From NCBI RefSeq assembly GCF_019431375.1, contig NZ_CP080267.1, forward strand, positions 1,984,001 to 2,048,000: a stretch of 64,000 nt of DNA. The letters are read 5' to 3'. The stretch is from Alcanivorax sp. (GTDB lineage: Bacteria; Pseudomonadota; Gammaproteobacteria; Pseudomonadales; Alcanivoracaceae). The notes below the pieces were generated by a model that saw nothing but the letters and a program-made list of their open reading frames with translations, was not told the DNA's origin and did no database searches. The number at the start of each line of letters is the position of its first letter. The first letter of the stretch is position 1. Of the stretch, positions 52,058 through 62,000 are shown piece after piece. A program made the position numbers and the translations under genes.

Positions 52058-52873
52058 ATGTTAGTACGCTATAGGGCTGATCGCGCCGCAGTTGCCCTGG
52101 TGTTAGCGGTGTTTGCCATTCAACTGGGCCTGTTTTTCCTCAGCGACGGCCTGACAACCTGGCTGGCCATGCTGGCCCTGCTGCCGGTGCAGGTCTCCTG
52201 TGGTGCCATCTGCCACAATCATCACCATGTGAATGTGTTCGTGAAAAAGCCGCTGAACCGGCTGTTCGAATGCATCCTCTACCTGCAGACCGGCACCAGC
52301 CCATTGAGCTGGACCCTGCACCACAATATCGGCCACCACAAGCATTACCTGGAACCGGACAATGACCCTTCCCCCTGGCAGCAGGCGGATGGTTCGTTGA
52401 TGCCCCGCTGGCGCTATGTTCTGATCAATACGCTTAAGGTCTACCCGGAAATCCACCGAATCGGCCAGCGCCATCCTCAGCTATACCAGCGCTTCCTGCG
52501 CCTGTTGGTACTCGCTAACATGCCGCTGCTGCTGGCACTGCTATACGATCCGCGTAACGCCGTCATTCTTTTCGTCCTGCCCATGGCGGCCATGCTGTTC
52601 ATGCTGCTGGACAACACCTACGGCCAGCACGCTGGCACCAGTTTCGAGGACCACTACCACGCCTCGCGCAATGTGGAATTGAAGCGCTACAACCTGCCCT
52701 CCTGGAACCTGGGCTACCACACCGCTCACCATATGCTGCCCGGGTTGCACTGGAGTCAGTTGCCGGCACTGCATGACACAATCCGCCATCGCATTCCCGA
52801 GCACCTGATTACCGACAACATCCTGCTGCAGTGGGAACCCGCTCGTCAGCAACGTGAGGGCCTGCCATCATGA
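52058..52873 (+). CDS. Fatty acid desaturase family membrane protein
   Basis: A 271-residue di-iron membrane enzyme of the desaturase/hydroxylase family. Histidine boxes are CHNHHHVN, LHHNIGHHKHY and YHTAHHMLPG. Four hydrophobic segments are visible. The ATG at 52058 is preferred over earlier codons because the longer frame has no conserved residues. It could act on fatty acids, carotenoids or alkanes; AlkB-type boxes differ, so it is not an alkane hydroxylase of that kind. The stop overlaps the next gene by 4 bases. Confidence 0.85.
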   Translation: MLVRYRADRAAVALVLAVFAIQLGLFFLSDGLTTWLAMLALLPVQVSCGAICHNHHHVNVFVKKPLNRLFECILYLQTGTSPLSWTLHHNIGHHKHYLEPDNDPSPWQQADGSLMPRWRYVLINTLKVYPEIHRIGQRHPQLYQRFLRLLVLANMPLLLALLYDPRNAVILFVLPMAAMLFMLLDNTYGQHAGTSFEDHYHASRNVELKRYNLPSWNLGYHTAHHMLPGLHWSQLPALHDTIRHRIPEHLITDNILLQWEPARQQREGLPS

Positions 52874-53271
52874 TACGTGGCCTGATTGCCTGCCTGATCA
52901 TGGGCTGCGCCGCCGGTGCCTGGGCGCAAGACTGCTATTACTACTGGGTGCATCAGTGCATCGAAGTGGTCGACGCCAGCCAGCGACAGCTCAAGCAATT
53001 CGTGCTGATCTCTCCGGCAGTAAACTACCTGCAGGCTGAAGGCCAGCAATGCAGTGACGCCGTAGCCGAGCGCCAGCAGCCCATCAACGCCGAGCTGCTG
53101 GCCCGCTTCAACCAGGCCGCCGAGAAGATCAGCGCCTGCCAGGTCGCTGTCACGGAACTACCTGCCCGGGTCTACGACAAACCCCACCAGGCCACCTGGC
53201 ACTACAACCGCAGCCGCAAGGCCAGCGCGCAGAAAACCGTGATTCCCCTGGAAGGTTTACCCGTCCTTTAG
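52870..53271 (+). CDS. Small exported protein with four cysteines
   Basis: A 133-residue protein with signal peptide MIRGLIACLIMGCAAGAWAQ (cleavage after AWA) and a mature part with paired Cys (DCYYYWVHQC, and Cys in QQCSD and SACQVAV) likely forming disulfides in the periplasm. It starts inside the stop of the desaturase gene (ATGA), so translation is coupled. Not recognised. Confidence 0.7.
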   Translation: MIRGLIACLIMGCAAGAWAQDCYYYWVHQCIEVVDASQRQLKQFVLISPAVNYLQAEGQQCSDAVAERQQPINAELLARFNQAAEKISACQVAVTELPARVYDKPHQATWHYNRSRKASAQKTVIPLEGLPVL

Positions 53272-53347
53272 CGAAGATCATTGCCAATCGCTGCACATCC
53301 GGCTGGGTGTGCTATGATCGACGGGCTTTTTCTATCCGGGGCGAATA

Positions 53348-54058
53348 ATGAAAACAATTAAAACTGCCGCGTTACTGATCTGCACCCTACTGCTCGCCAG
53401 CTGCCAGAATCTGCAGGGTGAACGGCAAGGGGACTACTACTTCTCTCCCGCTGGCGCCTATATTCTGGATATGAGCATCAACACCTTCCGGGGTGAAGTG
53501 GTGCTTGATGAGCGCTGCGACCGGCATGGTGGCTCCACCACCTTCTGGGACGGCAGCGGGCGCCTGTTCCGCGTGGACTATCTGAGCGCGGAAAATCACC
53601 CGATGATCCAGGCTCCCCGCTTTGCCTCCGATCTGACCCTGCTCAACCTGACCCTGAACAGTTACCTACGTGAGGTCGTGGCCAAGGCTCCCATGATCAC
53701 CAGTGCGGAAGCCTCCTACCGGGAATTCCTGGAAGACGCCGATCCCCGCGCCCTGTTCGCCATTATCGGCATCAATGTGGATGCCGCCCAGGTGAAAGAC
53801 AGCGAAGCGGAAAGTGGCACTTATTACTACGGCTTCATGCTGTTCAAGCGTGGCGACCGCATCTATGTGCTGCAACACCGCCAGCCGGTACTGATGCCTG
53901 AAAAGATGAAGGCAGTGCTGCTGAATCTGGCCGACGGCATGGAAATCCCCGGCCGCGTCCGCGATGACACGGACCTGGAAAAACTGCGCCGCCTGCTGAA
54001 GAAAATGGCCCCCGGCGGCACCGATGGCGACCCGGTCCGACTGTGCGAACCGGCCTGA
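53348..54058 (+). CDS. Predicted lipoprotein, unknown function
   Basis: A 236-residue protein with signal peptide and lipobox LLASCQN (Cys19). The mature part is mixed alpha/beta with motifs such as GDYYFSPAGAYILDM, ERCDRHGGSTTFWDGSG and YYYGFMLFKRGDRIYVLQHR. Probably anchored to the inner or outer membrane. It is separate from the genes upstream (76-bp gap). I do not know the family. Confidence 0.72.
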   Translation: MKTIKTAALLICTLLLASCQNLQGERQGDYYFSPAGAYILDMSINTFRGEVVLDERCDRHGGSTTFWDGSGRLFRVDYLSAENHPMIQAPRFASDLTLLNLTLNSYLREVVAKAPMITSAEASYREFLEDADPRALFAIIGINVDAAQVKDSEAESGTYYYGFMLFKRGDRIYVLQHRQPVLMPEKMKAVLLNLADGMEIPGRVRDDTDLEKLRRLLKKMAPGGTDGDPVRLCEPA

Positions 54059-54066
54059 GAACATTA

Positions 54067-54230
54067 GCAAGTTGGAAGTTGCAACGAGCAACAGGCTTGG
54101 TGTGTACTGGATAGGCAGAACCCCGCGCTTCGTGACAATGGCGCGGGTCCTATGCACTTCGGGAAACAGCACCCAAAACTGAATTTTGGGGTTTTCGCTG
54201 TTAACTATTAACTATTAACTATTAACTGCT
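54067..54230. repeat. Heptad-arm element before phhB
   Basis: The left arm is GCAAGTTGGAAGTTGCAAC (from 54067). The right arm is a run of TTAACTA heptads, three to four copies (54199-54230), with a different unit from the left arm. It ends three bases before the phhB ATG, leaving no clear ribosome binding site. Confidence 0.65.
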
Positions 54231-54233
54231 GTT

Positions 54234-54569
54234 ATGACTTCCCTGACCACACAGAGCTGCGACGCATGCCGGGCTGACGCACCCCGGGTAACCGATCAGG
54301 AGCGCCAGGAACTGCACCCCCAGATTCCCGACTGGATTCTGGTGGAGGAAGACGGCATCGAGAAACTGCAACGCGCTTTCTCGTTCGACAACTTTACCGA
54401 GGCCCTCGCCTTTACCAATCAGGTAGCCGATCTGGCGGAAGACGAAGGCCATCATCCGGCCATTCTCACCGAGTACGGCAAGGTCACCGTCACCTGGTGG
54501 ACCCACAAGATTGGCGGCCTGCACCGCAATGACTTTATCTGCGCCGCCAAGACCGACGCGCTGCTCTAA
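54234..54569 (+). CDS. phhB: Pterin-4a-carbinolamine dehydratase
   Basis: A 111-residue PCD/DCoH protein that regenerates dihydrobiopterin-type cofactor after aromatic hydroxylation. The active-site signature is EGHHPAILTEYGKVTVTWWTH, with two catalytic His and the paired His later (GLHRNDFI). No phenylalanine hydroxylase gene is in the window. The ATG directly follows a repeat arm. Confidence 0.94.
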   Translation: MTSLTTQSCDACRADAPRVTDQERQELHPQIPDWILVEEDGIEKLQRAFSFDNFTEALAFTNQVADLAEDEGHHPAILTEYGKVTVTWWTHKIGGLHRNDFICAAKTDALL

Positions 54570-54677
54570 GCACAAGTTACGCTTTTGGATAGGAGCGGCG
54601 TAAAAAGCTCCCGACGTTCTCTTCAACTTTGACGTCAATATCGCGGGCAAGGCGCCATTCGGTTGGCACTGCCTCGT

Positions 54678-54712
54678 CCGCGTTGCAGCTTGAAACTTGT
54701 AGCTTGCAGCTC
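54678..54712. repeat. Single heptad arm after phhB
   Basis: CGCGTTGCAGCTTGAAACTT and three more heptads (AGCTTGC type) are followed by TCTTTTT. It matches the right arm of the elements at 55266-55437 and 56238-56389 but a full left arm is lacking. Confidence 0.65.
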
Positions 54713-54806
54713 TTTTTGACCAATTCCTCCACCGCCATGATCAAAACGGCTTGCGGCAACAACCGCCGCCTTTGCTAGCATTCTTCGTAACTGAAGGAGA
54801 AACAGC

Positions 54807-55265
54807 ATGGCCCTTTCCGAACAACAGAAAACCCTGATCAAAGCCGCCAGTGACAAGACCTTTCCGTTTGTGGAGCGCTGCGGGGTGAAAACCCTGGATG
54901 TGGAGCGGGGCTACTGCAAGATGATGATGCCCCTTGAGCCAAATCTTAACCACGTGGGCATCATGTATGCGGGTGCTCTCTACACCATCGCCGAACTGCC
55001 CGGCGGAGTGATCTACCTGACCTCCTTCGACACCAAACGCTTCTACCCCATCGTCAAGGATATGGCGATCCGTTTCCGCCGCCCGGCCACCACGGATGTC
55101 ACCGTGGAAATCACCGTCAGTGAAGAGGAAATTGCGCGCATCGAAAGCACCACCGAAGAGGCAGGCAAGTGCGACTTCGAGTGGGATGTGGAACTGAAAG
55201 ACGCCAATGGAGAGGTGGTTGCCCTCTCCCATAACGTGTACCAGATGCGCAAGATCGGCGGGTGA
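54807..55265 (+). CDS. Hotdog-fold thioesterase-like protein
   Basis: A 152-residue protein in the DUF4442/YiiD-C style hotdog family: CGVKTLDVERGYCKMMMPL, then NHVGIMYAGALYTIAELPGGV as the long hotdog helix region, and RRPATTDVTVEITV. Members often hydrolyse acyl-CoA or acyl-ACP. The start follows GAAGGAGAAACAGC. It stands between two heptad elements. Confidence 0.83.
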   Translation: MALSEQQKTLIKAASDKTFPFVERCGVKTLDVERGYCKMMMPLEPNLNHVGIMYAGALYTIAELPGGVIYLTSFDTKRFYPIVKDMAIRFRRPATTDVTVEITVSEEEIARIESTTEEAGKCDFEWDVELKDANGEVVALSHNVYQMRKIGG

Positions 55266-55437
55266 GTTGAGTTGCAAGTTTAAAGTTGAAAGTTACAAGG
55301 CGCGGGCAAGGGCAATGCCGCACGGCGAAGAGCTTCCCCGCGGCCCATTCCCCCGTCACCAGTAGACGCGGTCACTCCGACGTAAGGGCGAGACCACATG
55401 GTCCGCGTTGCGACTTTTAACTTGCAACTTTCAACTG
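55266..55437. repeat. Inverted element with AAGTTGC/AAGTTAC heptad arms
   Basis: The left arm 55266-55304 (GTTGAGTTGCAAGTTTAAAG... ACAAGGCGCG) faces the right arm 55404-55437 (CCGCGTTGCGACTTTTAACT...). The centre is about 100 bp, GC-rich and unique. It lies between two convergent genes. Confidence 0.85.
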
Positions 55438-55438
55438 C

Positions 55439-56221
55439 TTATTCCGCCTGCTCACAGAACCCGTTCGGGCCCATATTGACGGTGGTCGAGCATTGCCATT
55501 CCAGGCCACGCAGCCCGCCTTCCACCGGCCAGGTGGTCAGCTCATGGCCTTCCAGGCGACCAGCCAGTTCCAGCTTCAGCATACCTTCGCGGAGCATGTA
55601 GGCCCGCTTGATCCGCTGATCCACCACCTGCTCCGGGGCAATGCCCATATCGTTCAGGCTGCCCGGCCACTTGCCGCTGGACAGGTAGTACTCGCTGATC
55701 TGCATGCGTAGTACCGACACGGTACTGAATGCCTGTGCCAGCGCGGATCGGTCCCGGCTGGTGCTGAACAGCTCCCAGGTTTTCGGATCGATACCCGGTG
55801 GCGGCTCGTCCTGATGCTGCGGACGACTTGCCTGCGACTTCTCGGGAATCGGCACACGCCGGGCCAGGGTATCGATATCCGCCTCATAACGGGCCCGTAG
55901 CGTGCAACGCGAACCGCTCCAGCGACGCCCCTGCAAACTGGGTTTTTCTTCCTGCAACTGACTCAGGTAGGCATCCCGGAGCAGGGACTCAGAGCGGTCC
56001 TGCTCCTTGTAAGCCTGCAGCCGCTGCTGATAATCATCGGTGGCGGCAATGACACTGAACAAGCTGGTATGCAGCTCCTCGGTCATCATCTGCAGGGCCC
56101 GGTCACAGACCTGCTGCTCACTTTCCCCCTCCCCGGCCCGCTCCACCTTGGCCAGCGCCAATGACATGGCCGCTGCCGATGCTCCCCACACCAGCAACAG
56201 GACCGCTATTACAGTACGCAT
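55439..56221 (-). CDS. Exported protein with pilin-like C-terminal region
   Basis: A 260-residue protein with signal peptide MRTVIAVLLLVWGASAAAMS and a helical, charged middle. The last about 90 residues resemble the globular part of type IV pilins: ISEYYLSSGKWPGSLNDMGI, then AYMLREGMLKLELAG, and a Cys pair in LEWQCSTTVNMGPNGFCEQ. It lacks the pilin N-terminal leader, so it would be a periplasmic protein that uses the pilin-type domain. Function unknown. Flanked on both sides by heptad elements. Confidence 0.7.
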   Translation of the reverse strand: MRTVIAVLLLVWGASAAAMSLALAKVERAGEGESEQQVCDRALQMMTEELHTSLFSVIAATDDYQQRLQAYKEQDRSESLLRDAYLSQLQEEKPSLQGRRWSGSRCTLRARYEADIDTLARRVPIPEKSQASRPQHQDEPPPGIDPKTWELFSTSRDRSALAQAFSTVSVLRMQISEYYLSSGKWPGSLNDMGIAPEQVVDQRIKRAYMLREGMLKLELAGRLEGHELTTWPVEGGLRGLEWQCSTTVNMGPNGFCEQAE

Positions 56222-56237
56222 TCCCTTCCCCCCTTTT

Positions 56238-56389
56238 TAAGCCTCAAGCTACAAGCTACAACGCGCTTGAATGTTTTATCTGTTTTGAACGCAAGGCGCC
56301 GCGCCCAATCCCCCGGCGCGGCGCCTGCGACGTAAGACCAGACAAACCCCGGATTCGCGTTGTAGCTTGCAGCTTGAGGCTTGTAGCTT
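56238..56389. repeat. Inverted element with AAGCTAC heptad arms
   Basis: The left arm 56238-56266 (AAGCCTCAAGCTACAAGCTA, CAACGCGC) faces the right arm 56355-56389 (CGCGTTGTAGCTTGCAGCTT...). The centre has its own GC-rich hairpin (GGCGCCGCGCC ... GGCGCGGCGCC). It lies between the exported-protein gene and hemE. Confidence 0.85.
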
Positions 56390-56391
56390 TG

Positions 56392-57453
56392 TTATTTCCT
56401 GCTGAATTCCTGCACCGCCTCGATAAAGACACCCGCATGGGCGGGATCCACCTGGGGCGTAATACCATGCCCCAGATTGAAAATATGCCCCGGGTGGTCG
56501 CCGAAATCTTCCAGAATCCGTTTCACTTCCGCACGGATGGCATCCGGGGACGCGTACAGCACCGCCGGGTCCATATTGCCCTGCAGGGCAACCTTGTTAC
56601 CGACGCGACGGCGGGCTTCGCCAATATTGATGGTCCAGTCCAGGCCCAGGGCGTCACAGCCGGTCGCCGCCATGGACTCCAGCCACAGCCCACCGTTCTT
56701 GGTGAACAGGATCACCGGCACCTTGCGGCCTTCGTGATCGCGAATCAGACCGTCAACGATCTGCTGCATGTATTTCAGGGAAAACTGCTGGTAGGCCTCG
56801 GCGGACAGGGCGCCGCCCCAGGTATCAAAGATCTGTACCGCCTGGGCGCCATGGCGAATCTGGGCATTCAGATACGAAGTCACCGACTGGGCCAGCTTGT
56901 CCAACAGGGCATGGGCCAGCTCCGGCTGGCTGTACACCATGGCCTTGAGGTGGCGAAAGTCCTTGCTGGAACCGCCCTCCACCATATAGGTCGCCAGTGT
57001 CCAGGGGCTGCCGGAAAAGCCGATCAGGGGCACCCGGCCATTGAGTGCGCCGCGAATGGTGCTGACCGCCTTCATTACATAACCCAAGTCACTTTCCGCA
57101 TCCGGGATCGGCAACGCCGCCACGTCTGCTTCGCTGCGCACTACCTTGCGGAATTTCGGTCCTTCACCGGTCTCGAAATACAGCCCCAGCCCCATGGCAT
57201 CGGGAATGGTGAGAATATCCGAGAACAGAATGGCCGCATCCAGCGGGTAACGCTCCAGCGGCTGCAGGGTCACCTCGCAGGCAAGGTCCGCATTCTGACA
57301 CAGGTCCATGAACGAGCCGGCATGCTCGCGACTGGCCCGGTATTCCGGCAAATAGCGCCCGGCCTGGCGCATCATCCACACCGGCGTCTGATCCACAGAC
57401 TCACGGTTAAGGGCACGGAGAAAACGGTCGTTTTGTAGAGGAGCGAAGGTCAT
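56392..57453 (-). CDS. hemE: Uroporphyrinogen decarboxylase
   Basis: A 353-residue enzyme converting uroporphyrinogen III to coproporphyrinogen III in heme synthesis. The start at 57453 (MTFAPLQNDRFLRAL) follows the usual length. WMMRQAGRYLPEYRASR carries the arginines binding the substrate carboxylates; FSDILTIPDAMGLGL and GFSGSPWTLATYMVEG are the other signatures. The stop lies three bases after the arm of a repeat element. Confidence 0.97.
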   Translation of the reverse strand: MTFAPLQNDRFLRALNRESVDQTPVWMMRQAGRYLPEYRASREHAGSFMDLCQNADLACEVTLQPLERYPLDAAILFSDILTIPDAMGLGLYFETGEGPKFRKVVRSEADVAALPIPDAESDLGYVMKAVSTIRGALNGRVPLIGFSGSPWTLATYMVEGGSSKDFRHLKAMVYSQPELAHALLDKLAQSVTSYLNAQIRHGAQAVQIFDTWGGALSAEAYQQFSLKYMQQIVDGLIRDHEGRKVPVILFTKNGGLWLESMAATGCDALGLDWTINIGEARRRVGNKVALQGNMDPAVLYASPDAIRAEVKRILEDFGDHPGHIFNLGHGITPQVDPAHAGVFIEAVQEFSRK

Positions 57454-57556
57454 GAGTGATCCTTTGGGTCTGACGCCGCAGATCTGTGGACGGCGCCCTG
57501 AAACAATCGGCAATAGTCGGCAACTTTACCCTATTCAGCCCATTGTGCGCATAACA

Positions 57557-57581
57557 AAAGGGCCCGCATTGCGGGCCCTCC
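57557..57581 (-). terminator. Intrinsic terminator after gltD
   Basis: GGGCCCGC and GCGGGCCC pair around ATT. On the minus strand the stem is followed by TTTTG. Confidence 0.8.
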
Positions 57582-57601
57582 GTGTCACACTTTCGGCTTT
57601 C

Positions 57602-59023
57602 TTACACGTCCAGATAATCGAGAATACCCTTGGCCGCTTCACGCCCTTCCCAGATGGCGGTCACCACCAGGTCGGAGCCGCGCACCATGTCACCGCCAGC
57701 AAAGATCTTCTCGTTGCTGGTCTGGAACGGGAATTCCTGTTCTTCCGCAGCCTGCACGCGACCGGAATCGTCCGTAGCCACATTCTGGGGCTCGAACCAG
57801 TCCGCCGGGCTGGGACGGAAGCCGAAGGCCACAATCACCGCATCCGCCGGCAGAATTTCCTCACTGCCCGGAATCGGCTCGGGGCGACGACGGCCATTGT
57901 TGTCTGGCTCGCCCAGCTTGGTTTCCACCACTTTCACGCCGGTGACCTTGCCGTCTTCTCCCACCACTTCGATGGGCTGACGGTTGAACAGGAACTGCAC
58001 GCCTTCTTCCTTGGCGTTGGCCACTTCCTTACGGGAACCGGGCATGTTCTCTTCGTCGCGGCGGTAGGCGCAGACCACGCTGTCCGCCTGCTGGCGAATG
58101 GAGGTGCGGTTACAGTCCATGGCGGTGTCACCACCACCCAGCACCACAACACGCTTGCCCTTCATATCGATGAAGTCGGCCGGATCCTTCTCGAAGCCCA
58201 GGTTGCGGTTGGCATTGGCCACCAGGAACGGCAGCGCTTCGTGCACGCCTTCCAGGTCTTCACCGGGGAACCCACCTTTCATGTAGGTGTAAGTGCCCAT
58301 GCCCATGAAGACGGCGTCGTAGTCGGCCAGCAGCTCATCAATGGTGATGTCCTTGCCCACTTCCACGCCCAGGCGGAATTCTATGCCCATACCTTCAAAC
58401 ACTTCACGGCGCTTGGCCATGACCGGTTTTTCCAGCTTGAACTCGGGGATACCGAAGGTCAGCAGACCACCGATTTCCTCGTAACGGTCGAATACCACCG
58501 GCTTCACGCCGCTGCGCACCAGCACGTCAGCACAGCCGATGCCGGCGGGGCCGGCACCGATCACAGCGACTTTCTTGTCGGTCCACACCACCTTGGACAT
58601 GTCCGGGCGCCAGCCCATGGCCAGGGCGGTGTCGGTGATGTATTTCTCGGTGGCACCGATGGTGACCGCACCGAAACCGTCGTTCAGGGTACAGGCCCCT
58701 TCACAGAGACGGTCCTGCGGGCACACACGACCACAAACTTCCGGCAGGGAGTTGGTCTGGTGACTCAGCTCCACCGCTTCCATCAGGTTGCCTTCACTGA
58801 TCAGCTTCAACCAGTTGGGGATGTAGTTGTGGACCGGGCACTTCCATTCGCAGTACGGGTTGCCGCAGTGCAGGCAACGGTGTGCCTGGTGCTCCACTTC
58901 CCGGGTTTCGTACGGGTAGTAGATTTCCTCGTACTTGTGCTTGCGGTCGTCAATGTCCTTTTTCTTCGGATCGTGCCGGGGCACGTCGAGAAACTGGAAG
59001 TTATTGCTCAAACGTTCAGCCAT
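57602..59023 (-). CDS. gltD: Glutamate synthase small subunit
   Basis: A 473-residue FAD and iron-sulfur protein that takes electrons from NADPH and passes them to GltB. The N-terminal cluster cysteines are CLHCGNPYCEWKCPVHNYIP and CGRVCPQDRLCEGAC. FAD- and NADPH-binding Rossmann motifs are VIGAGPAGIGCADVL and VVVLGGGDTAMDC. It follows gltB after 11 bases, so the two are one operon. Confidence 0.98.
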   Translation of the reverse strand: MAERLSNNFQFLDVPRHDPKKKDIDDRKHKYEEIYYPYETREVEHQAHRCLHCGNPYCEWKCPVHNYIPNWLKLISEGNLMEAVELSHQTNSLPEVCGRVCPQDRLCEGACTLNDGFGAVTIGATEKYITDTALAMGWRPDMSKVVWTDKKVAVIGAGPAGIGCADVLVRSGVKPVVFDRYEEIGGLLTFGIPEFKLEKPVMAKRREVFEGMGIEFRLGVEVGKDITIDELLADYDAVFMGMGTYTYMKGGFPGEDLEGVHEALPFLVANANRNLGFEKDPADFIDMKGKRVVVLGGGDTAMDCNRTSIRQQADSVVCAYRRDEENMPGSRKEVANAKEEGVQFLFNRQPIEVVGEDGKVTGVKVVETKLGEPDNNGRRRPEPIPGSEEILPADAVIVAFGFRPSPADWFEPQNVATDDSGRVQAAEEQEFPFQTSNEKIFAGGDMVRGSDLVVTAIWEGREAAKGILDYLDV

Positions 59024-59034
59024 GGTCTCCCCCG

Positions 59035-62000
59035 TTATGCCGGATTGGCACGCGTGCTCTTGAGCAGGTTTTCCAGGCTTGCGGCCTTGGGCTTAACCAG
59101 CCAGAACTTGCGGCTCATGGCATCAAAGTTATCCAGAATGTACTGGCCCCATTCGCTGCCGGTCTCTTGCACGTAATCGGAGATCACGCCACGCAGGTGA
59201 CTGCGATGAGACTCGGTGGCTTCGGAGCTGATGCGATGCAGTTCGATCAGCTCCGGGTTGATGCGGTCGAAGAAGTCGTTGTCCTCGTCCAGTACAAAGG
59301 CGAAACCACCGGTCATGCCAGCACCAAAGTTATGCCCGGTGCGACCCAGCACGGTGATGGAACCGCCGGTCATGTACTCACAACAGTGATCGCCAGCGCC
59401 TTCCACTACGGCGTGAGCGCCGGAGTTACGCACCCCGAAACGCTCACCGGCGGTACCGGCCGCCAGCAGCTTGCCACCGGTGGCACCGTACAGACAGGTG
59501 TTACCAATGATGGCAGTCTCCTGACTCTTGAACGGACTGCCATTGGGCGGACGGATAACCAGCTTGCCGCCGGCCATGCCCTTGCCCACGTAATCGTTGG
59601 CATCGCCTTCGATGTACATGTGCAGACCACCGGCGTTGAACACGCCGAAGCTCTGCCCGGCGGTACCGGTGAAGCGCACCTTGATCGGCGCAGTTTCCAT
59701 ATCCAGGTTGCCGTGGCGCTTGGCAATCTCACCGGACACCCGGGCACCCACGGAGCGATCACAGTTGGTGATCTCGTAGTGGAAAGAACCGCCAGACTTA
59801 CTGTCGACGGCGGCAAGCATGTCTTCCACCATCTTCTGGTTCAGCACCGCCTTGTCGAACGGCTCGTTACGGCTCACCTGACAATGGGTGGGCTTGTCCG
59901 CCGGCACTAGGTCGTTGCGCAGGATCGGGGTCAGATCCAGCTTGCCCTGACGCACGGTCTCGCCTTCCAGCACTTTCAGCAGGTCGGTACGACCGATCAG
60001 CTCGGGAATGCTCTTCACGCCCAGCAGCGCCAGCAGCTCACGCACTTCCTTGGCCACAAAGGTGAAGTAGTTGATCAGCAGCTCAGGGGCACCAATGAAG
60101 TGCTCCTTGCGCAGATCGTCACGCTGGGTGGCCACGCCGGTGGCGCAGTTGTTCAGGTGACAAATACGCAGGTACTTACAGCCCAGCACCACCATGGGCA
60201 CGGTACCGAAACCGAAGGACTCGGCACCGAGGATGGCCGCCTTGATCACGTCCAGACCGGTCTTCAGGCCACCATCCGTCTGCAGGCGGATCTTGTCGCG
60301 CAGATCGTTGCCACGCAGGGCCTGGTGGGCTTCCGCGAGACCCAACTCCCAGGGGGAGCCGGCATAGCGGATGGAGGTCAGCGGGCTGGCCGCGGTACCG
60401 CCGTCGTAACCGGAAATGGTGATCAGGTCCGCGTAGGCCTTGGCCACACCGGAGGCCACGGTACCCACACCGGGCTCGGACACCAGCTTCACGGACACCT
60501 GGGCGTCCGGATTGACCTGCTTGAGGTCGAAGATCAGCTGGGCCAGATCCTCAATGGAGTAGATGTCGTGGTGCGGAGGCGGTGAAATCAGGGTCACACC
60601 AGGTACGGAGTGACGCAGACGAGCAATCAGCGCATTCACCTTGCCACCCGGCAGCTGGCCACCCTCACCGGGCTTGGCACCCTGGGCCACCTTGATCTGC
60701 AGCACTTCAGCATTGACCAGGTAATGCGGGGTCACGCCGAAACGGCCGGAGGCGATCTGCTTGATCTTGGAGACACGCTCGGTACCGTAACGGGCCGGAT
60801 CTTCACCACCCTCACCGGAGTTGGAGCGACCGCCCAGACGATTCATGGCGGTGGCGATAGCCTCGTGAGCCTCTGGGCTCAGGGCACCGAGGGACATGCC
60901 TGCGGAGTCGAAGCGCAGCAGGATGTTCTCCAGCGGCTCCACCTCTTCCACATCAATGGCGTCCACGTCATCGCGCAGGGCAAAGAGATCACGCAAGGTG
61001 GCCACCGGGCGCTTGTTCACCAGCTCGGCGTATTCCTTGTAGGCATCGTAGTCACCGTCCTGGGTGGCCCGGTGCAGGGCGTAGATCACGTCCGGATTGA
61101 AGGCGTGATATTCCTTGCCGTGGATGTACTTGAGAATGCCGCCGGCATCGATGGGCTTGCGCTGTTTCCAGGCATCCTTGGCCAGGCTCTGCTGGTCCGC
61201 CTCGAAATCCTCGAAGCTGGCACCCTGGATACGGCTGGGCACGCCGCGGAAACACAGGTCCACCACATCACTGGCGATACCCACCGCTTCAAACAGCTGG
61301 GCACCACGATAGGAGGTGATGGTGGAGATCCCCATCTTGGAGAGGATCTTCATCAGGCCCTTGTTGATGCCCTTGCGGAAGTTCTTCTGCAATTCCACCG
61401 CATCACCAAGCAGCTCGCCGGAGCGCACCATGTCGGAGATCACGTCGTAGGCCAGGTACGGGTAGACGGCCGTCGCGCCGAAACCGAACAGCACCGCGAA
61501 GTGATGGGAGTCACGGGCAGTGGCCGTTTCCACAATGATGTTGGCGTCAGAACGTAGACCTTTTTCGGTCAGGTAATGATGCACCGCGCCAGTGGCCATC
61601 AGGGCGTGGATGGTGAGCTTGTCCTGGGCAATACCATGGTCGGTGAGCACCAGGATCACCTTGCCATCGCGGACCGCCTGGGCGGCCTGCTCGCAAAGAT
61701 TTTCCACTGCCTGGCGCAGACCAATCTGCGGATCGTAATGCAGGCTCAGCTTGGCCACATCATACCCGGGACGATCGATCTTCATCAGGTTGGTGAACTT
61801 GGAATGGGACAGTACCGGGGTAGACAGAATCGCCCGGTCGGCGTGGTCCGCCGTTTCCTCGAACACATTCCGTTCGGCACCCACACAGGTTTCCAGGCTC
61901 ATCACGATCGCTTCACGCAGCGGATCGATGGGCGGGTTGGTCACCTGGGCGAACTGCTGACGGAAGTAGTCATACAGGGAGCGCTCGCGACGGGACAGCA

